Positions 33,225-40,744 of a stretch of 40,744 bases of DNA are shown here, piece after piece. Origin of the DNA: an uncultured Parabacteroides sp. (lineage in GTDB: Bacteria > Bacteroidota > Bacteroidia > Bacteroidales > Tannerellaceae); NCBI GenBank assembly GCA_900547435.1, contig URGO01000005.1:1-40744 (forward strand), given 5' to 3'. Within the stretch, counting starts at the first letter, position 1; the number at the start of each line of letters is the position of its first letter. Made by a program: the position numbers and the translations under genes. The notes under the pieces are model-generated. The model did not search any database and was not told where the DNA came from. It saw only the letters and a list, made by a program, of their open reading frames with translations.

Positions 33225-33935
33225 CTACTTAAATTTATTTTCTTTCTCTCTCATTTTCTTTATCTTTTCAACTCCCGGCATCTTTTTAGCCAATACACTT
33301 TCTCCTGCAGGAAAATAAAGCGGAAAGACCTGAGATAAGAAACTTACAATATCATTACGCTTCTTACCCATGTTGAAAAAAGCAGAACAAACAAAATACA
33401 TAAGGTCTTGCTGACTACATGTATCTTTTTGCTGAATAGATATTGATGGAGCGATTATCAAGTCATGTTCTGCAAATGCACATGCACAGGCAAGAATTGC
33501 TTTCTGTTCTTCTTCGGTAAATATCTTTATTTTCCCTGCCAACCATTCAAGTTCTCTTTGCTGAAGTGCTTGTTGCTTTTCATTCTGATGCTCCAATAGA
33601 ATTGCTACATTTTCTTGTTGCCTTTCGGTCAAAGCATTTTCCAATGCTTGATTTTTTCGTTTAAGGACATTGAATTTCAGCAATGCGGCAATGTACATAC
33701 AGAAATAACCTACTGCAATATTGAATATCAGAACAAGCAGATAATTGCTGTTTGAATTTTTGGTATTCTCAGCCATATACTCACTGATAGGAATAACAGC
33801 AAATAGCATGATGATGGCTATTGCGTAAAGCACTCTGTATCGCGTTTTATGGTTTACCTGCGGTAAGGAGGCAAACAAAAAGGCGATAATCAAAACGGCA
33901 ATTATAGCACTGAATGGTATGAAAGATGTTCCCAT
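33225..33935 (-). CDS. Membrane protein with coiled coil and conserved C-terminal domain, element-end type
   Basis: This 236-residue protein has three hydrophobic segments (about 5-22, 34-50, 66-88), a Q/E-rich coiled coil (about 90-128, QALENALTERQQENVAILLE) and a helical C-terminal domain (CAFAEHDLII, ISIQQKDTCSQ, YFVCSAFFNMG, FLSQVFPLYFP). The same layout and similar C-terminal positions occur in the protein at 6280-7026. It is 4 nt downstream of the AlbA_2 gene and probably co-transcribed. It is not recognised as a named family. Its position near the right att repeat suggests an element-maintenance or defence role, which is inference. Confidence 0.7.
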   Translation of the reverse strand: MGTSFIPFSAIIAVLIIAFLFASLPQVNHKTRYRVLYAIAIIMLFAVIPISEYMAENTKNSNSNYLLVLIFNIAVGYFCMYIAALLKFNVLKRKNQALENALTERQQENVAILLEHQNEKQQALQQRELEWLAGKIKIFTEEEQKAILACACAFAEHDLIIAPSISIQQKDTCSQQDLMYFVCSAFFNMGKKRNDIVSFLSQVFPLYFPAGESVLAKKMPGVEKIKKMREKENKFK

Positions 33936-33939
33936 AGGT

Positions 33940-35451
33940 TTATTGCTCAGTTTGAGGATTAATTACAATGCGCCAATAGCCAGCTTTATCAGAACCTTCA
34001 TGGATGAGAATGCCTCTATCTCGAAGATTCTTTATCTGTTTCTTGACACCATCCAAAGAGATCCCCAATTCATTTGCCATTTTTTCACGAGTTATCATCG
34101 GGTTAGATATAACCATATCTATTATACGCTGAGCCGTTCTACCAACAGGTTTGTTAGTATTCCTTTTTACAGGGTACTTTTTGGGGGTACTATTTTCGTT
34201 TACAGGGTACTTTTTCACCGAACTTTCTTTGTTTACAGGGTACTTTTCGAGGGTACTATTTACCCTGTTGGCTACTTCTTCCACAGGAATTCTTCCGTTT
34301 TCGTTCCAGTTCAGATTATAGAACGTGGTATAGAAAGAAGTCGCTTCCGTTTGATATTGCGGTTCTTTTCCTTGCAGGAAGTTGGGTAGTTTTTCCGTCA
34401 ATTCTCGCATTTTGCGCAAGCCGGAACCACGTTTTTCCATATAATCCAACTGTGTGAACACATCCGCAATGACGGGGTTGCGGCGCATGGACGGCACTTT
34501 GTATATGTCACGGTCTTGAATCTGTGTTCCGTCAAGCATTGCGCCCGGTGATACCAGTTCTACACGGTCATCGTAAATATCGATATGTACTTCACCGCCC
34601 ATCACGGTATAATCTCTATGGATAAGATGGTTTACCAATCCTTCGAAGATGGCACGGTCGGAATAGTCGAGGAGGTTAAGGCGATAGTTTGGCATCTTCA
34701 CCCAGCCGCTCATGGTATAGTTTTTGATGAAATCCATACCATATTTTAAGAGCAGCACAAGGTTAGCCCGATGTTCTACGGAACTGATGGCATCATCCTT
34801 ATAGAGTCCAGTCCAACGGGTGCAGAAAATACGCGATTGAAATACCGTGCAATTATCCACAAACAGCAATCCTGCATTGGTCAGTTTGCCATCAGGAGTT
34901 ACCAGCCCGAATGATTCCAGATACTTGTCATTCCATTCCTGATGGGTTTGCTCACGGAAAGTATTGGCAAGGATGATGAAAGAATGTTTGCTGGCATCCA
35001 CTTGGGTAGGCAGTGAATCCCAAGTCATGTGCGTACCTTTCAATACCAATGAAAGAAGTTGTTGCGAATTACATTCCACGCTTTCATTGCCAATTCGCAT
35101 GTATGCGGTACGTGTTCCATCCTGATAGTAATAATAAGGTGTAAGCGTTCCTGCCTTTACTTTAACTTCAAGCAGGGTATGCCCTTCGTGTTCTATCGGA
35201 ATAAGTTGAACTTCCGGCACAGGGTCAAGTCTTGCCTTTATCATTTCACTGATAAAATCAGCATCGGCTTGTGGATTCTCCAAACCTACAATCACTCCGT
35301 CATCGTTCACTCCATAGAACAAGCTGCCACCGTCCGTGTTGGCAAAAGCCGATACGGATTTAAGCCACGACTTCACTTTCTTACGCTCCAACATTTCCTT
35401 GAAATCGTAAGCCGAGCATTCCGCTATCAATGTATTGTTATGTATCTGCAT
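33940..35451 (-). CDS. AlbA_2 / HATPase_c_4 family regulator with C-terminal winged helix
   Basis: This protein has about 503 residues from ATG 35451, which has an AAGGA Shine-Dalgarno-like sequence; a longer frame to 35496 would overlap the -7 box. The N-terminus is an AlbA_2 (Schlafen-type) domain: FKEMLERKKVKSWLKSVSAFANTDGGSLFYGVNDDG. The GHKL-like HATPase_c_4 region (LVNHLIHRDYTVMGGEVHIDIYDDRVELVSPGAM) follows. Near residues 400-435 three 11-residue repeats carry KYPV. The C-terminus is a winged helix (IIDMVISNPMITREKMANEL). Such proteins are putative transcriptional regulators or ATP-dependent helicase-like proteins common in Bacteroides elements. Confidence 0.85.
   Translation of the reverse strand: MQIHNNTLIAECSAYDFKEMLERKKVKSWLKSVSAFANTDGGSLFYGVNDDGVIVGLENPQADADFISEMIKARLDPVPEVQLIPIEHEGHTLLEVKVKAGTLTPYYYYQDGTRTAYMRIGNESVECNSQQLLSLVLKGTHMTWDSLPTQVDASKHSFIILANTFREQTHQEWNDKYLESFGLVTPDGKLTNAGLLFVDNCTVFQSRIFCTRWTGLYKDDAISSVEHRANLVLLLKYGMDFIKNYTMSGWVKMPNYRLNLLDYSDRAIFEGLVNHLIHRDYTVMGGEVHIDIYDDRVELVSPGAMLDGTQIQDRDIYKVPSMRRNPVIADVFTQLDYMEKRGSGLRKMRELTEKLPNFLQGKEPQYQTEATSFYTTFYNLNWNENGRIPVEEVANRVNSTLEKYPVNKESSVKKYPVNENSTPKKYPVKRNTNKPVGRTAQRIIDMVISNPMITREKMANELGISLDGVKKQIKNLRDRGILIHEGSDKAGYWRIVINPQTEQ
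34164..34270. repeat. In-gene 33-nt tandem repeat (three copies)
   Basis: The unit TTTACAGGGTACTTTT recurs at 34166, 34199 and 34232, 33 nt apart, coding for 11-residue units with KYPV(N/K). Because the unit is a multiple of three, copy-number change would keep the frame. It forms a linker between the GHKL and winged-helix parts. Confidence 0.8.
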
Positions 35452-35495
35452 AGTTTCCTTATTGTTGTTTGGGCATAACACCCCAATATCATACA

Positions 35496-35503
35496 CAAAG
35501 GTA
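35496..35503 (-). promoter_or_regulatory. Bacteroides -7 box of the AlbA_2 gene
   Basis: The minus-strand sequence is TACCTTTG, a TAnnTTTG match, 44 nt above the ATG at 35451, which supports that start over the one at 35496. Confidence 0.5.
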
Positions 35504-35636
35504 AGGATAAAACCGAAGAATCTGTTAAAATTGCCACAGACTTTTGATTATTATGCGTTTATATCATGATTTTTATTAAATAAATCCGTACTTTTGCAGT
35601 CAAGAGCTGTTGTTGCTTATGAATGCTTATTTTCAG

Positions 35637-35660
35637 ATTTGCGTTATATTTGCAACACGT
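35637..35660 (+). repeat. Arm-site-like motif inside the right end
   Basis: These 24 bp match 7462-7485 at 20 positions (ATTTGCG, then TTTGC, then ACACGT). The motif lies 34 nt inside the right att repeat. It also contains TATATTTG, a -7-like box, so a promoter is an alternative reading. Confidence 0.4.
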
Positions 35661-35694
35661 GTATACAAGTCGCTGATAGATATATCACGTTGAT

Positions 35695-35778
35695 TTTGAG
35701 GAAGTCAAATGATTCCGATAAGGAAACAGATAACAAACAATAAGCAAAAGCGTGCAGCTCAATGAGTTGCACGCTTTT
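35695..35778. repeat. Direct repeat, right attachment site (att)
   Basis: Second copy of the 84-bp repeat at 7324-7407, same orientation, offset 28371 bp, two mismatches. The sequence beyond it leads to the chromosome-like HAD gene, so this is the right boundary of the integrated element. Confidence 0.8.
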
Positions 35779-35779
35779 T
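35751..35779 (+). terminator. Hairpin with T run in the right att repeat
   Basis: CGTGCAGCTC, loop, GAGTTGCACG, then CTTTTT. It is a strong Rho-independent terminator shape. The att site is therefore probably a gene's 3' terminator region that the integrase uses and regenerates. Confidence 0.65.
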
Positions 35780-36024
35780 GCATTTATGGGGATATGCTTG
35801 CTCAAGGAGCATATTAATAGGGATGACGAAAGCTATTTGCTGGCATCTACTGGAGTGGAAAGTGAGTCTCATGATATGTGCATATCTTTCAAAATTAATG
35901 AAAGAATGTGTTATGATTTACATTCTTGTGACAAACTTTCTATCGCCCATTTGTGAATAATCTTGGGCAACTTCTCAGGCAAAGCCGATTTTTAACAAAC
36001 TACCGTATTATGTGCTTTGTCAAC

Positions 36025-37257
36025 TTATCTTTTTTTTAATACGCTATTTACTACTCTGACAGAAGAGACAAGTTTATTAGTAGAAGTAAATACGTCTACA
36101 TTCCACACATGCGATGAACGCCCTTTATGTACGATGGTGGCTACTGCTCGTACGGTATCTCCTTCATGTGCGGAGGAAATATGATTTCCACTGACTTGCA
36201 TGCCCACAATTATTTCATCGGGCTGGCAAGTAATCATGGAGCCGAGTCCGGCAACGGTTTCGGTAAGTGCAAGGGTTGCGCCACCATGCAGAATACCGAA
36301 AGGCTGACGGGTGCGATGGTCTACGGGCATGGTTGCTTCTATGCGATTTTCCGAAGCGTAGGTGTATTGGATGCCCAAGTTGCCCATCAGGGCATGGCGT
36401 GCTTGTGCGTTTAGCAGATCGAGAGGTATTTCTGAGGCATGAACTTCTGCCAAAATCATTTTTTCAACAGCCTGGGCAACACCGTCTTCTTCGTTGGAAG
36501 CCGTCACGTAGTCGGCACAGACTTTTACAGAGTCTTGCGAATGTCCCATGGCTATGCCTAAACCAGCTATTTGAAGCATGTTGACATCGCATACTCCGTC
36601 TCCAATAGCAATAACTTCCTCACGAGTGATGTTCAGATGTGACAATAAAGCACCTAAGGTGTTTGCTTTATCAATTCCGCATGGCACGACCTCTAAAAAG
36701 TATGGTTCTGAACGAAAAACATCCAAAGTTCCGTTTAAACGCCTTTTCCAATGCTCTTCCAATCCGGTTAATGCTTCTTCGTCGTCACTAACCAACATAC
36801 ATTTGCATGGTGCAAAGTCTATGGCTATGGAGAAATCTTCTTCATTAATGATTTTCAGGTTATTCAGTTTGGCTTCGGTGCGGATATGTTCATTGTTGGG
36901 ACTATCTGTCAATAGAGTATCATCGTGGTAAGTGAATATGGCGAAACCGTTTTTATGTGCTTTCTTCTCTAAATAAGGCAGCATTTCCGGGTTAATTCGT
37001 CGCTCAAACAAGATTTCTCCGTTTTGTGCGTTGATTATCTGACAACCGTTGTAAGAAACAATAAAACCTCCATAATTACCCAGTTCCAGTATTTTTGCTA
37101 ATGGCATGAGACCGTATGTAGGTCTGCCGGAAGCCAATGCGATACGTATTCCCATTTGTTGTACTTTAAGCAATGATGCAAGCGTGCGTTTGCTTATTTC
37201 TTTCTCATTGTTGAGAAGCGTTCCGTCTACGTCAAGAACTAATAATTTATATTTCAT
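36025..37257 (-). CDS. HAD-IIB (Cof-type) hydrolase fused to a hotdog-fold thioesterase
   Basis: This 410-residue protein has two enzymes in one chain. Residues 1-270 are a Cof-type HAD phosphatase: nucleophile motif D9-V-D11-G-T, motif II S-G-R near 43-45, and IGDGVCDVNMLQIAGLGIAMG (motif IV). Residues about 280-410 are a PaaI/MenI-like hotdog thioesterase with PFGILHGGATLALTETVAGLG. The fusion is known in Bacteroides genomes and may join sugar-phosphate or nucleotide-sugar dephosphorylation with acyl-CoA (possibly DHNA-CoA) hydrolysis; substrates are not evident. It is a chromosomal gene just beyond the element. A TAACTTTG box at 37283-37290 (minus strand) precedes it. Confidence 0.9.
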   Translation of the reverse strand: MKYKLLVLDVDGTLLNNEKEISKRTLASLLKVQQMGIRIALASGRPTYGLMPLAKILELGNYGGFIVSYNGCQIINAQNGEILFERRINPEMLPYLEKKAHKNGFAIFTYHDDTLLTDSPNNEHIRTEAKLNNLKIINEEDFSIAIDFAPCKCMLVSDDEEALTGLEEHWKRRLNGTLDVFRSEPYFLEVVPCGIDKANTLGALLSHLNITREEVIAIGDGVCDVNMLQIAGLGIAMGHSQDSVKVCADYVTASNEEDGVAQAVEKMILAEVHASEIPLDLLNAQARHALMGNLGIQYTYASENRIEATMPVDHRTRQPFGILHGGATLALTETVAGLGSMITCQPDEIIVGMQVSGNHISSAHEGDTVRAVATIVHKGRSSHVWNVDVFTSTNKLVSSVRVVNSVLKKR

Positions 37258-37282
37258 GGCGGTTTACTTTTAATTACGCTAA

Positions 37283-37290
37283 CAAAGTTA
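37283..37290 (-). promoter_or_regulatory. Bacteroides -7 box of the HAD-hotdog gene
   Basis: TAACTTTG on the minus strand, 25 nt above the ATG at 37257; a TTTTT run lies at about the -33 distance. Confidence 0.5.
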
Positions 37291-37412
37291 ATAAAATGGC
37301 AGTTAAAAACGACTGGATTTATTTTATTTTGACGAAACTTCTTGCAATGGTTTTTGTAGCCGGAATTCTTTGGGAGAGATATCGGTGTTTTTTTGAAAAA
37401 ACTGTTATAAGA

Positions 37413-37445
37413 TTGGTAGACATATCACATATATTCTTATCTTTG
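37413..37445 (+). promoter_or_regulatory. Bacteroides promoter ahead of the cobalamin riboswitch
   Basis: TTGG at 37413-37416 and TATCTTTG at 37438-37445 are separated by 21 nt. Transcription would begin near 37452, just ahead of the riboswitch. Confidence 0.65.
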
Positions 37446-37461
37446 CGGCGTTTTGTTCTGT

Positions 37462-37612
37462 CTCCTTGTTCGGGGAACAGATGAAAAGGGAATCGGGTGA
37501 AAGTCCCGGACAGTCCCGCTGCTGTGAATTTCGTTGAGGGTGTATCATTCTTATGCCACTGTTCTATTAGGAATGGGAAGGCGATACATCAGGAATAAGT
37601 CAGAAGACCTGC
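37462..37612 (+). promoter_or_regulatory. Cobalamin (B12) riboswitch
   Basis: Conserved elements are in order: GGGAATCGGGTGAAAGTCCC, then a CAGTCCCGCTGCTGTGA block containing the B12-box core, then GCCACTG, GGGAAGGCGA and AGTCAGAAGACCTGC. Adenosyl- or methylcobalamin binding should repress the btuB-btuG genes downstream, 80 nt away. This is a full-length class member by eye. Confidence 0.93.
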
Positions 37613-37691
37613 AAAACAAAGTCGAAAAATTGTCCGTTCGAGGAAAGCGGGCAGTGTGTAAAATGTTTTAAGATAATCTTTAGTAATCATT

Positions 37692-39710
37692 ATGACATTG
37701 CTAACCAAAGTGCTGGGGGGATGTTGTGCCTGTCTTTTCTATTTTGCTACGCTTTCTCTTTCAGCGCAGGAGGCGGTGTCGGATACAATTACGGGGAAGG
37801 TACACCAAATAGATAAAGTTACTGTGACAGCCCGTAAACTGCCCAATAAAATAACTTCAGCAGTTCCTATTCAGACTTTGTCGCAACAGGACATTAGCCA
37901 ACTGGGTATACAGAATATGGCTGATGCTGTCCGTCGTTTTGCTGGTGCTAATGTAAAGGACTACGGAGGGATAGGTGGTTTGAAAACAGTTTCTATCCGC
38001 AATATGGGAGCGGCGCATACGGCTGTCAGCTATGACGGAGTTGTTGTGAGTAACTGTCAGGCGGGGCAAATAGACATTGGTCGTTTTCCATTGGACAATG
38101 TCTCTGTACTCTCTTTGAATATCGGTCAGCCGGAAGATTTATTGCAATCGGCGCGTATGTATGCATCGGCAGGTGTGTTAAGCATTGAAACGGAGAAACC
38201 TCATTTTGACGATGGACGTAGCTCGGTATTCAGGGTACAGATGAGAGGTGGCTCTTTCGGTTATGTCAGTCCCTCATTTCGTTGGTGGCAAAAACTGGGT
38301 AACCGTACCCGGCTTTCATTGGATACCAATTATATGCGGGCTGATGGGAATTACCCGTTCACATTAGTCAATGGAAAATATGTGACGGAAGAGAAACGCA
38401 ATAATTCAGCCATTTACAGCTATCAGGCTGAACCTACTTTATTCCATACTTTCAAGGATAGCAGTAATCTGGAATTGAAAGCCTATTACTTCTATTCAAA
38501 ACGAGGATTACCCGGAGCGGTTACACTTTATAATCCGATTTCGGATGAGACACTTTGGGATGAAAACTCGTTTGTACAAGTACGCTATAAAAAGCAATTC
38601 TCGCCGCGATGGTCTATGCAGGTACAAGCTAAGTATAATCATGGGTGGAATAAGTATGAAGATGAGGGTAATGAATATGCAGATGGTCTGTATCGTGCCG
38701 TTCATCGGCAAGACGAGTATTATCTGTCGGCAACCGCATTATACCGTCCATGGAATGCTTTATCTTTATCTTTGGCACAAGACGGAGCCATTAATAAGTT
38801 GCGCAGTAATTTGCCTGACTGCCCTTTCCCTACAAGATATACTTCACTGACAGCCTTCAATGCACGTTACCGGCAAGGTATGGTAACCGCTACCGGCTCG
38901 TTGATTTATACAAATATTACAGAACGGGTGAAGGTAGGTGATGCACCTGCTGATTTTCAGCGTTTGGTACCCTCTTTTACAGTCAGTTTACAGCCATGGC
39001 AGGAACAGTTGTTCTTTTTGCGATTGATGTATAAAAGTACTTTCCGTACGCCTACATTCAATGATTTGTATTATTATCGATTGGGTAATAGGAGCCTGCG
39101 TCCCGAAAAGGCCAATGAATATAATATTGGGATAACATGGAGCAAGCCTTTTGTGTCTTTCCTCAATTATTTTTCGGTTACTATCGATGGTTATTATAAT
39201 GATGTAACCGATAAAATTGTTGCATTTCCCACCACCTATGCCTGGAAGATGGCTAACTATGGAAAAGTTCGTGCCACAGGAATAGATGCTACTTTGGCAG
39301 CAGCGACTTCATTGAGCAAAAATATCACACTTGTCATATCCGGTGGATATACTTTTCAGAAAGCTATTGACTTGACTGATCCCACTTCCAAGAGTTATAA
39401 AGACCAATTACCTTACACGCCGGAGCACAGCGGGAACGTATCTGCTATCCTGGAAATGTTGTGGGTAAATGTAGGATACTCCATAGTAGGGGTGAGTGAG
39501 CGATATAGTATGTCACAGAATATACCGGAGAATAGGATTGATGGTTATATGGAACATACGGTCAATTTGTCCAAAGATTTTTCTTTGAAGCGTTGCAAAC
39601 TTCGCTTACAGGCAGAAATTGTCAATCTGACAGATACACAGTATGACGTGATAAAATATTATCCTATGCCGGGACGTTCGTGGCGACTGACGGGGACAAT
39701 TGAATTTTAA
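37692..39710 (+). CDS. btuB: TonB-dependent cobalamin receptor (BtuB-like)
   Basis: This 672-residue protein has a signal peptide (1-25, CLFYFATLSLSAQA-like), a plug domain (about 35-150; VTVTARKLPNKITSAVPIQT, QDISQLGIQNMADAVRRFAG, SYDGVVVSNCQAG) and a 22-strand barrel ending in the aromatic F of TGTIEF. It imports vitamin B12 across the outer membrane with TonB energy. The cobalamin riboswitch immediately upstream and the BtuG-like lipoprotein 21 nt downstream strongly support B12 rather than iron as the substrate. The length (about 600-700) is normal. Confidence 0.92.
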   Translation: MTLLTKVLGGCCACLFYFATLSLSAQEAVSDTITGKVHQIDKVTVTARKLPNKITSAVPIQTLSQQDISQLGIQNMADAVRRFAGANVKDYGGIGGLKTVSIRNMGAAHTAVSYDGVVVSNCQAGQIDIGRFPLDNVSVLSLNIGQPEDLLQSARMYASAGVLSIETEKPHFDDGRSSVFRVQMRGGSFGYVSPSFRWWQKLGNRTRLSLDTNYMRADGNYPFTLVNGKYVTEEKRNNSAIYSYQAEPTLFHTFKDSSNLELKAYYFYSKRGLPGAVTLYNPISDETLWDENSFVQVRYKKQFSPRWSMQVQAKYNHGWNKYEDEGNEYADGLYRAVHRQDEYYLSATALYRPWNALSLSLAQDGAINKLRSNLPDCPFPTRYTSLTAFNARYRQGMVTATGSLIYTNITERVKVGDAPADFQRLVPSFTVSLQPWQEQLFFLRLMYKSTFRTPTFNDLYYYRLGNRSLRPEKANEYNIGITWSKPFVSFLNYFSVTIDGYYNDVTDKIVAFPTTYAWKMANYGKVRATGIDATLAAATSLSKNITLVISGGYTFQKAIDLTDPTSKSYKDQLPYTPEHSGNVSAILEMLWVNVGYSIVGVSERYSMSQNIPENRIDGYMEHTVNLSKDFSLKRCKLRLQAEIVNLTDTQYDVIKYYPMPGRSWRLTGTIEF

Positions 39711-39731
39711 CCAATTAAATAAGTAAGAATT

Positions 39732-40631
39732 ATGAAAGTAAGAAGTTTATTAGTCGGCATGCTTTGCATGCTTGCGTTGAGTGTTTCATTCGCATCTTGT
39801 AGTGATGATGACGATGATTTGTTGGATGATTCAGGTTCGACGGTTGCTTTGCCGCAAGTGCGTGCTTTTTTTATGAATGCAGGTTCATATGGTGCTAACA
39901 ATGCAAACATTGCTTTTTATGCTCCTAACGGTGGTGCTGATTTTGTCAGTGATATATTCCAGAAACAGAATAAGGCTAAGTTGGGAGACATGGGGCAGAC
40001 GATGATTGAATACAATGAATGTATGTATGTAGCAGTATATGGTTCCAACTATTTGGTGAAACTGAATGCGGCCGGTGTGGAGCAGGCCCGCACGTCATTT
40101 GTGGATGATAAAGAGCTGTCGGCAGGTATTCGTTTTATTGATGCTGAGGATGGCTATATCTATGCTTCTTTTCATGGAGGTGTGGTTGCAAAGATCAATG
40201 CCAATACATTGAAGGTAGAAAAGAAATTAACCATCGAACAGGGCTATAATCTGGAAGGCGTAGCGATAAGTAATAATATGCTTTATGTTGCCAATTCTTA
40301 TAAGCAAGTGGACGGGAAATATATTTATCTGACTGACGTATTTGTAATAGACTTGAAAAACTTTACTTTGAAAGAAACGTTGACCGTAGCGTCGAACCCT
40401 AATGTGTTGATGGAGGAAGATGACAAGTTATTCTTAATAGCATGGGACTACTCCTCAACAGCAGGTTATGTTTTGCAGATGATTGATCCGGCTGATGGAA
40501 ACAAGGTAACAACAATCGGTAATGCAACCTTTATGTCGGCTGATGATGATATAGTTTATTTTGTGAACTCTTTGACTATTTGGGGAAATCCTCCGACTGC
40601 TACTAACACTTTCAGTACTTATAATACTTGA
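39732..40631 (+). CDS. btuG: BtuG-like surface lipoprotein, C-terminally shortened
   Basis: This 299-residue protein has a lipoprotein signal (lipobox FASC, C23) followed by SDDDDDL, a Bacteroides surface-export signal. The body has YncE/BtuG-type beta-propeller blades (FYAPNGGADFVSDIF, YNLEGVAISNNMLYVANSY, VFVIDLKNFTLKETLTVASN). BtuG binds cobalamin with very high affinity on the outer surface and passes it to BtuB. BtuG proteins known to me are about 350 residues or more; this one ends early after TNTFSTYNT with TGA at 40629-40631, so the last blade is missing. It may be truncated by a mutation or a nearby insertion. Confidence 0.82.
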   Translation: MKVRSLLVGMLCMLALSVSFASCSDDDDDLLDDSGSTVALPQVRAFFMNAGSYGANNANIAFYAPNGGADFVSDIFQKQNKAKLGDMGQTMIEYNECMYVAVYGSNYLVKLNAAGVEQARTSFVDDKELSAGIRFIDAEDGYIYASFHGGVVAKINANTLKVEKKLTIEQGYNLEGVAISNNMLYVANSYKQVDGKYIYLTDVFVIDLKNFTLKETLTVASNPNVLMEEDDKLFLIAWDYSSTAGYVLQMIDPADGNKVTTIGNATFMSADDDIVYFVNSLTIWGNPPTATNTFSTYNT

Positions 40632-40744
40632 GTTCAACTTATAAATGCAACTTTTTGGGTGCGGATTATAAGCAATAAAAACATTTATTTTTCAGAGAGG
40701 AAAGAGAGACAATGTCCCCCTTTCTCTCACTCTGAATGGATAAA

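Larger units (their letters stand above)
35589..35780 (+). ncRNA. Possible short transcript ending in the right att hairpin
   Basis: TACTTTTG (35589-35596) matches the -7 box, and the att repeat ends in a strong terminator-like hairpin (35751-35780, stem GCGTGCA/TGCACGC plus T run). A transcript of about 175 nt would result, without a convincing coding region. No good -33 element is visible. The 573-nt gap 35452-36024 otherwise holds the att repeat and no clear gene. Confidence 0.25.

Noticed and set aside
34164..34270. Regularly spaced repeats as a possible CRISPR array
   Set aside because: The 33-nt units are contiguous, imperfect and inside a coding frame, with no spacers and no cas genes.
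7324..35778. The flanking repeats as ends of a composite transposon
   Set aside because: The repeats carry no transposase, are direct and lie next to a tyrosine integrase, which fits att sites.
35762..35956. Plus-strand frame of 64 codons after the right att repeat
   Set aside because: It starts inside the terminator hairpin, has no ribosome binding site that I can see, and shows no recognisable features.

Overview
The window looks like the genome of a Bacteroides-group bacterium (Bacteroides, Phocaeicola or Parabacteroides; species not determinable by eye). Supporting signs are several -7 boxes of the Bacteroidales form TAnnTTTG, a tyrosine integrase with BT4734/VirE_N-type primase and mobilisation genes typical of Bacteroides integrative elements, a lipoprotein with an acidic SDDDDD export signal, and a cobalamin-riboswitch-controlled TonB receptor and lipoprotein pair.

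Layout. (1) 1-6.2 kb, minus strand: a defence operon of XRE regulator, type I restriction subunits HsdR and HsdM, a DNA-binding protein, a Doc/Fic toxin and an AIPR-type protein cut by the window edge; no HsdS is in view. (2) 6.3-7.0 kb: a membrane/coiled-coil protein. (3) About 7.32-35.78 kb: an integrative and mobilisable element bounded by direct repeats of about 84 bp (7324-7407 and 35695-35778, two mismatches). It carries an HTH protein, tyrosine integrase, excisionase-like protein, VirE_N primase, PriCT_2/DUF3987 helicase-like protein, a cruciform oriT candidate, accessory mobilisation protein, relaxase and a membrane mobilisation protein, followed by cargo. (4) From 35.8 kb: chromosome-like sequence with a HAD-hotdog fusion enzyme, then a B12 riboswitch, a BtuB-like receptor and a shortened BtuG-like lipoprotein.

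The striking cargo is one tightly packed plus-strand run of 16 genes (17571-33030), mostly with 1-14 nt overlaps or short gaps and ended by a hairpin terminator. It begins with a signalling module (stand-alone TerY_C zinc protein, Ser/Thr kinase, TerY-like vWA protein, PP2C phosphatase), continues with a membrane/TPR-like protein, two secreted His-Xaa-Ser repeat proteins (HxsA type), HxsD and two radical SAM enzymes (HxsB, HxsC), an unknown 381-residue protein, then a membrane-anchored SGNH esterase-like/beta-propeller fusion, an MBOAT O-acyltransferase, a NodU/CmcH-type carbamoyltransferase and two tiny membrane proteins of the kind found beside carbamoyltransferases (DUF5989/SxtK-like and SxtJ-like).

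My inference is a phospho-controlled envelope modification system in which secreted, peptidoglycan-binding-like His-Xaa-Ser proteins are modified by radical SAM chemistry and a surface glycan or the proteins themselves are acylated and carbamoylated. The families are recognised; I know of no description of this whole combination. The flanking membrane/coiled-coil proteins at 6280-7026 and 33225-33935 look paralogous, suggesting that two related elements sit in tandem, with 7324 as their junction.
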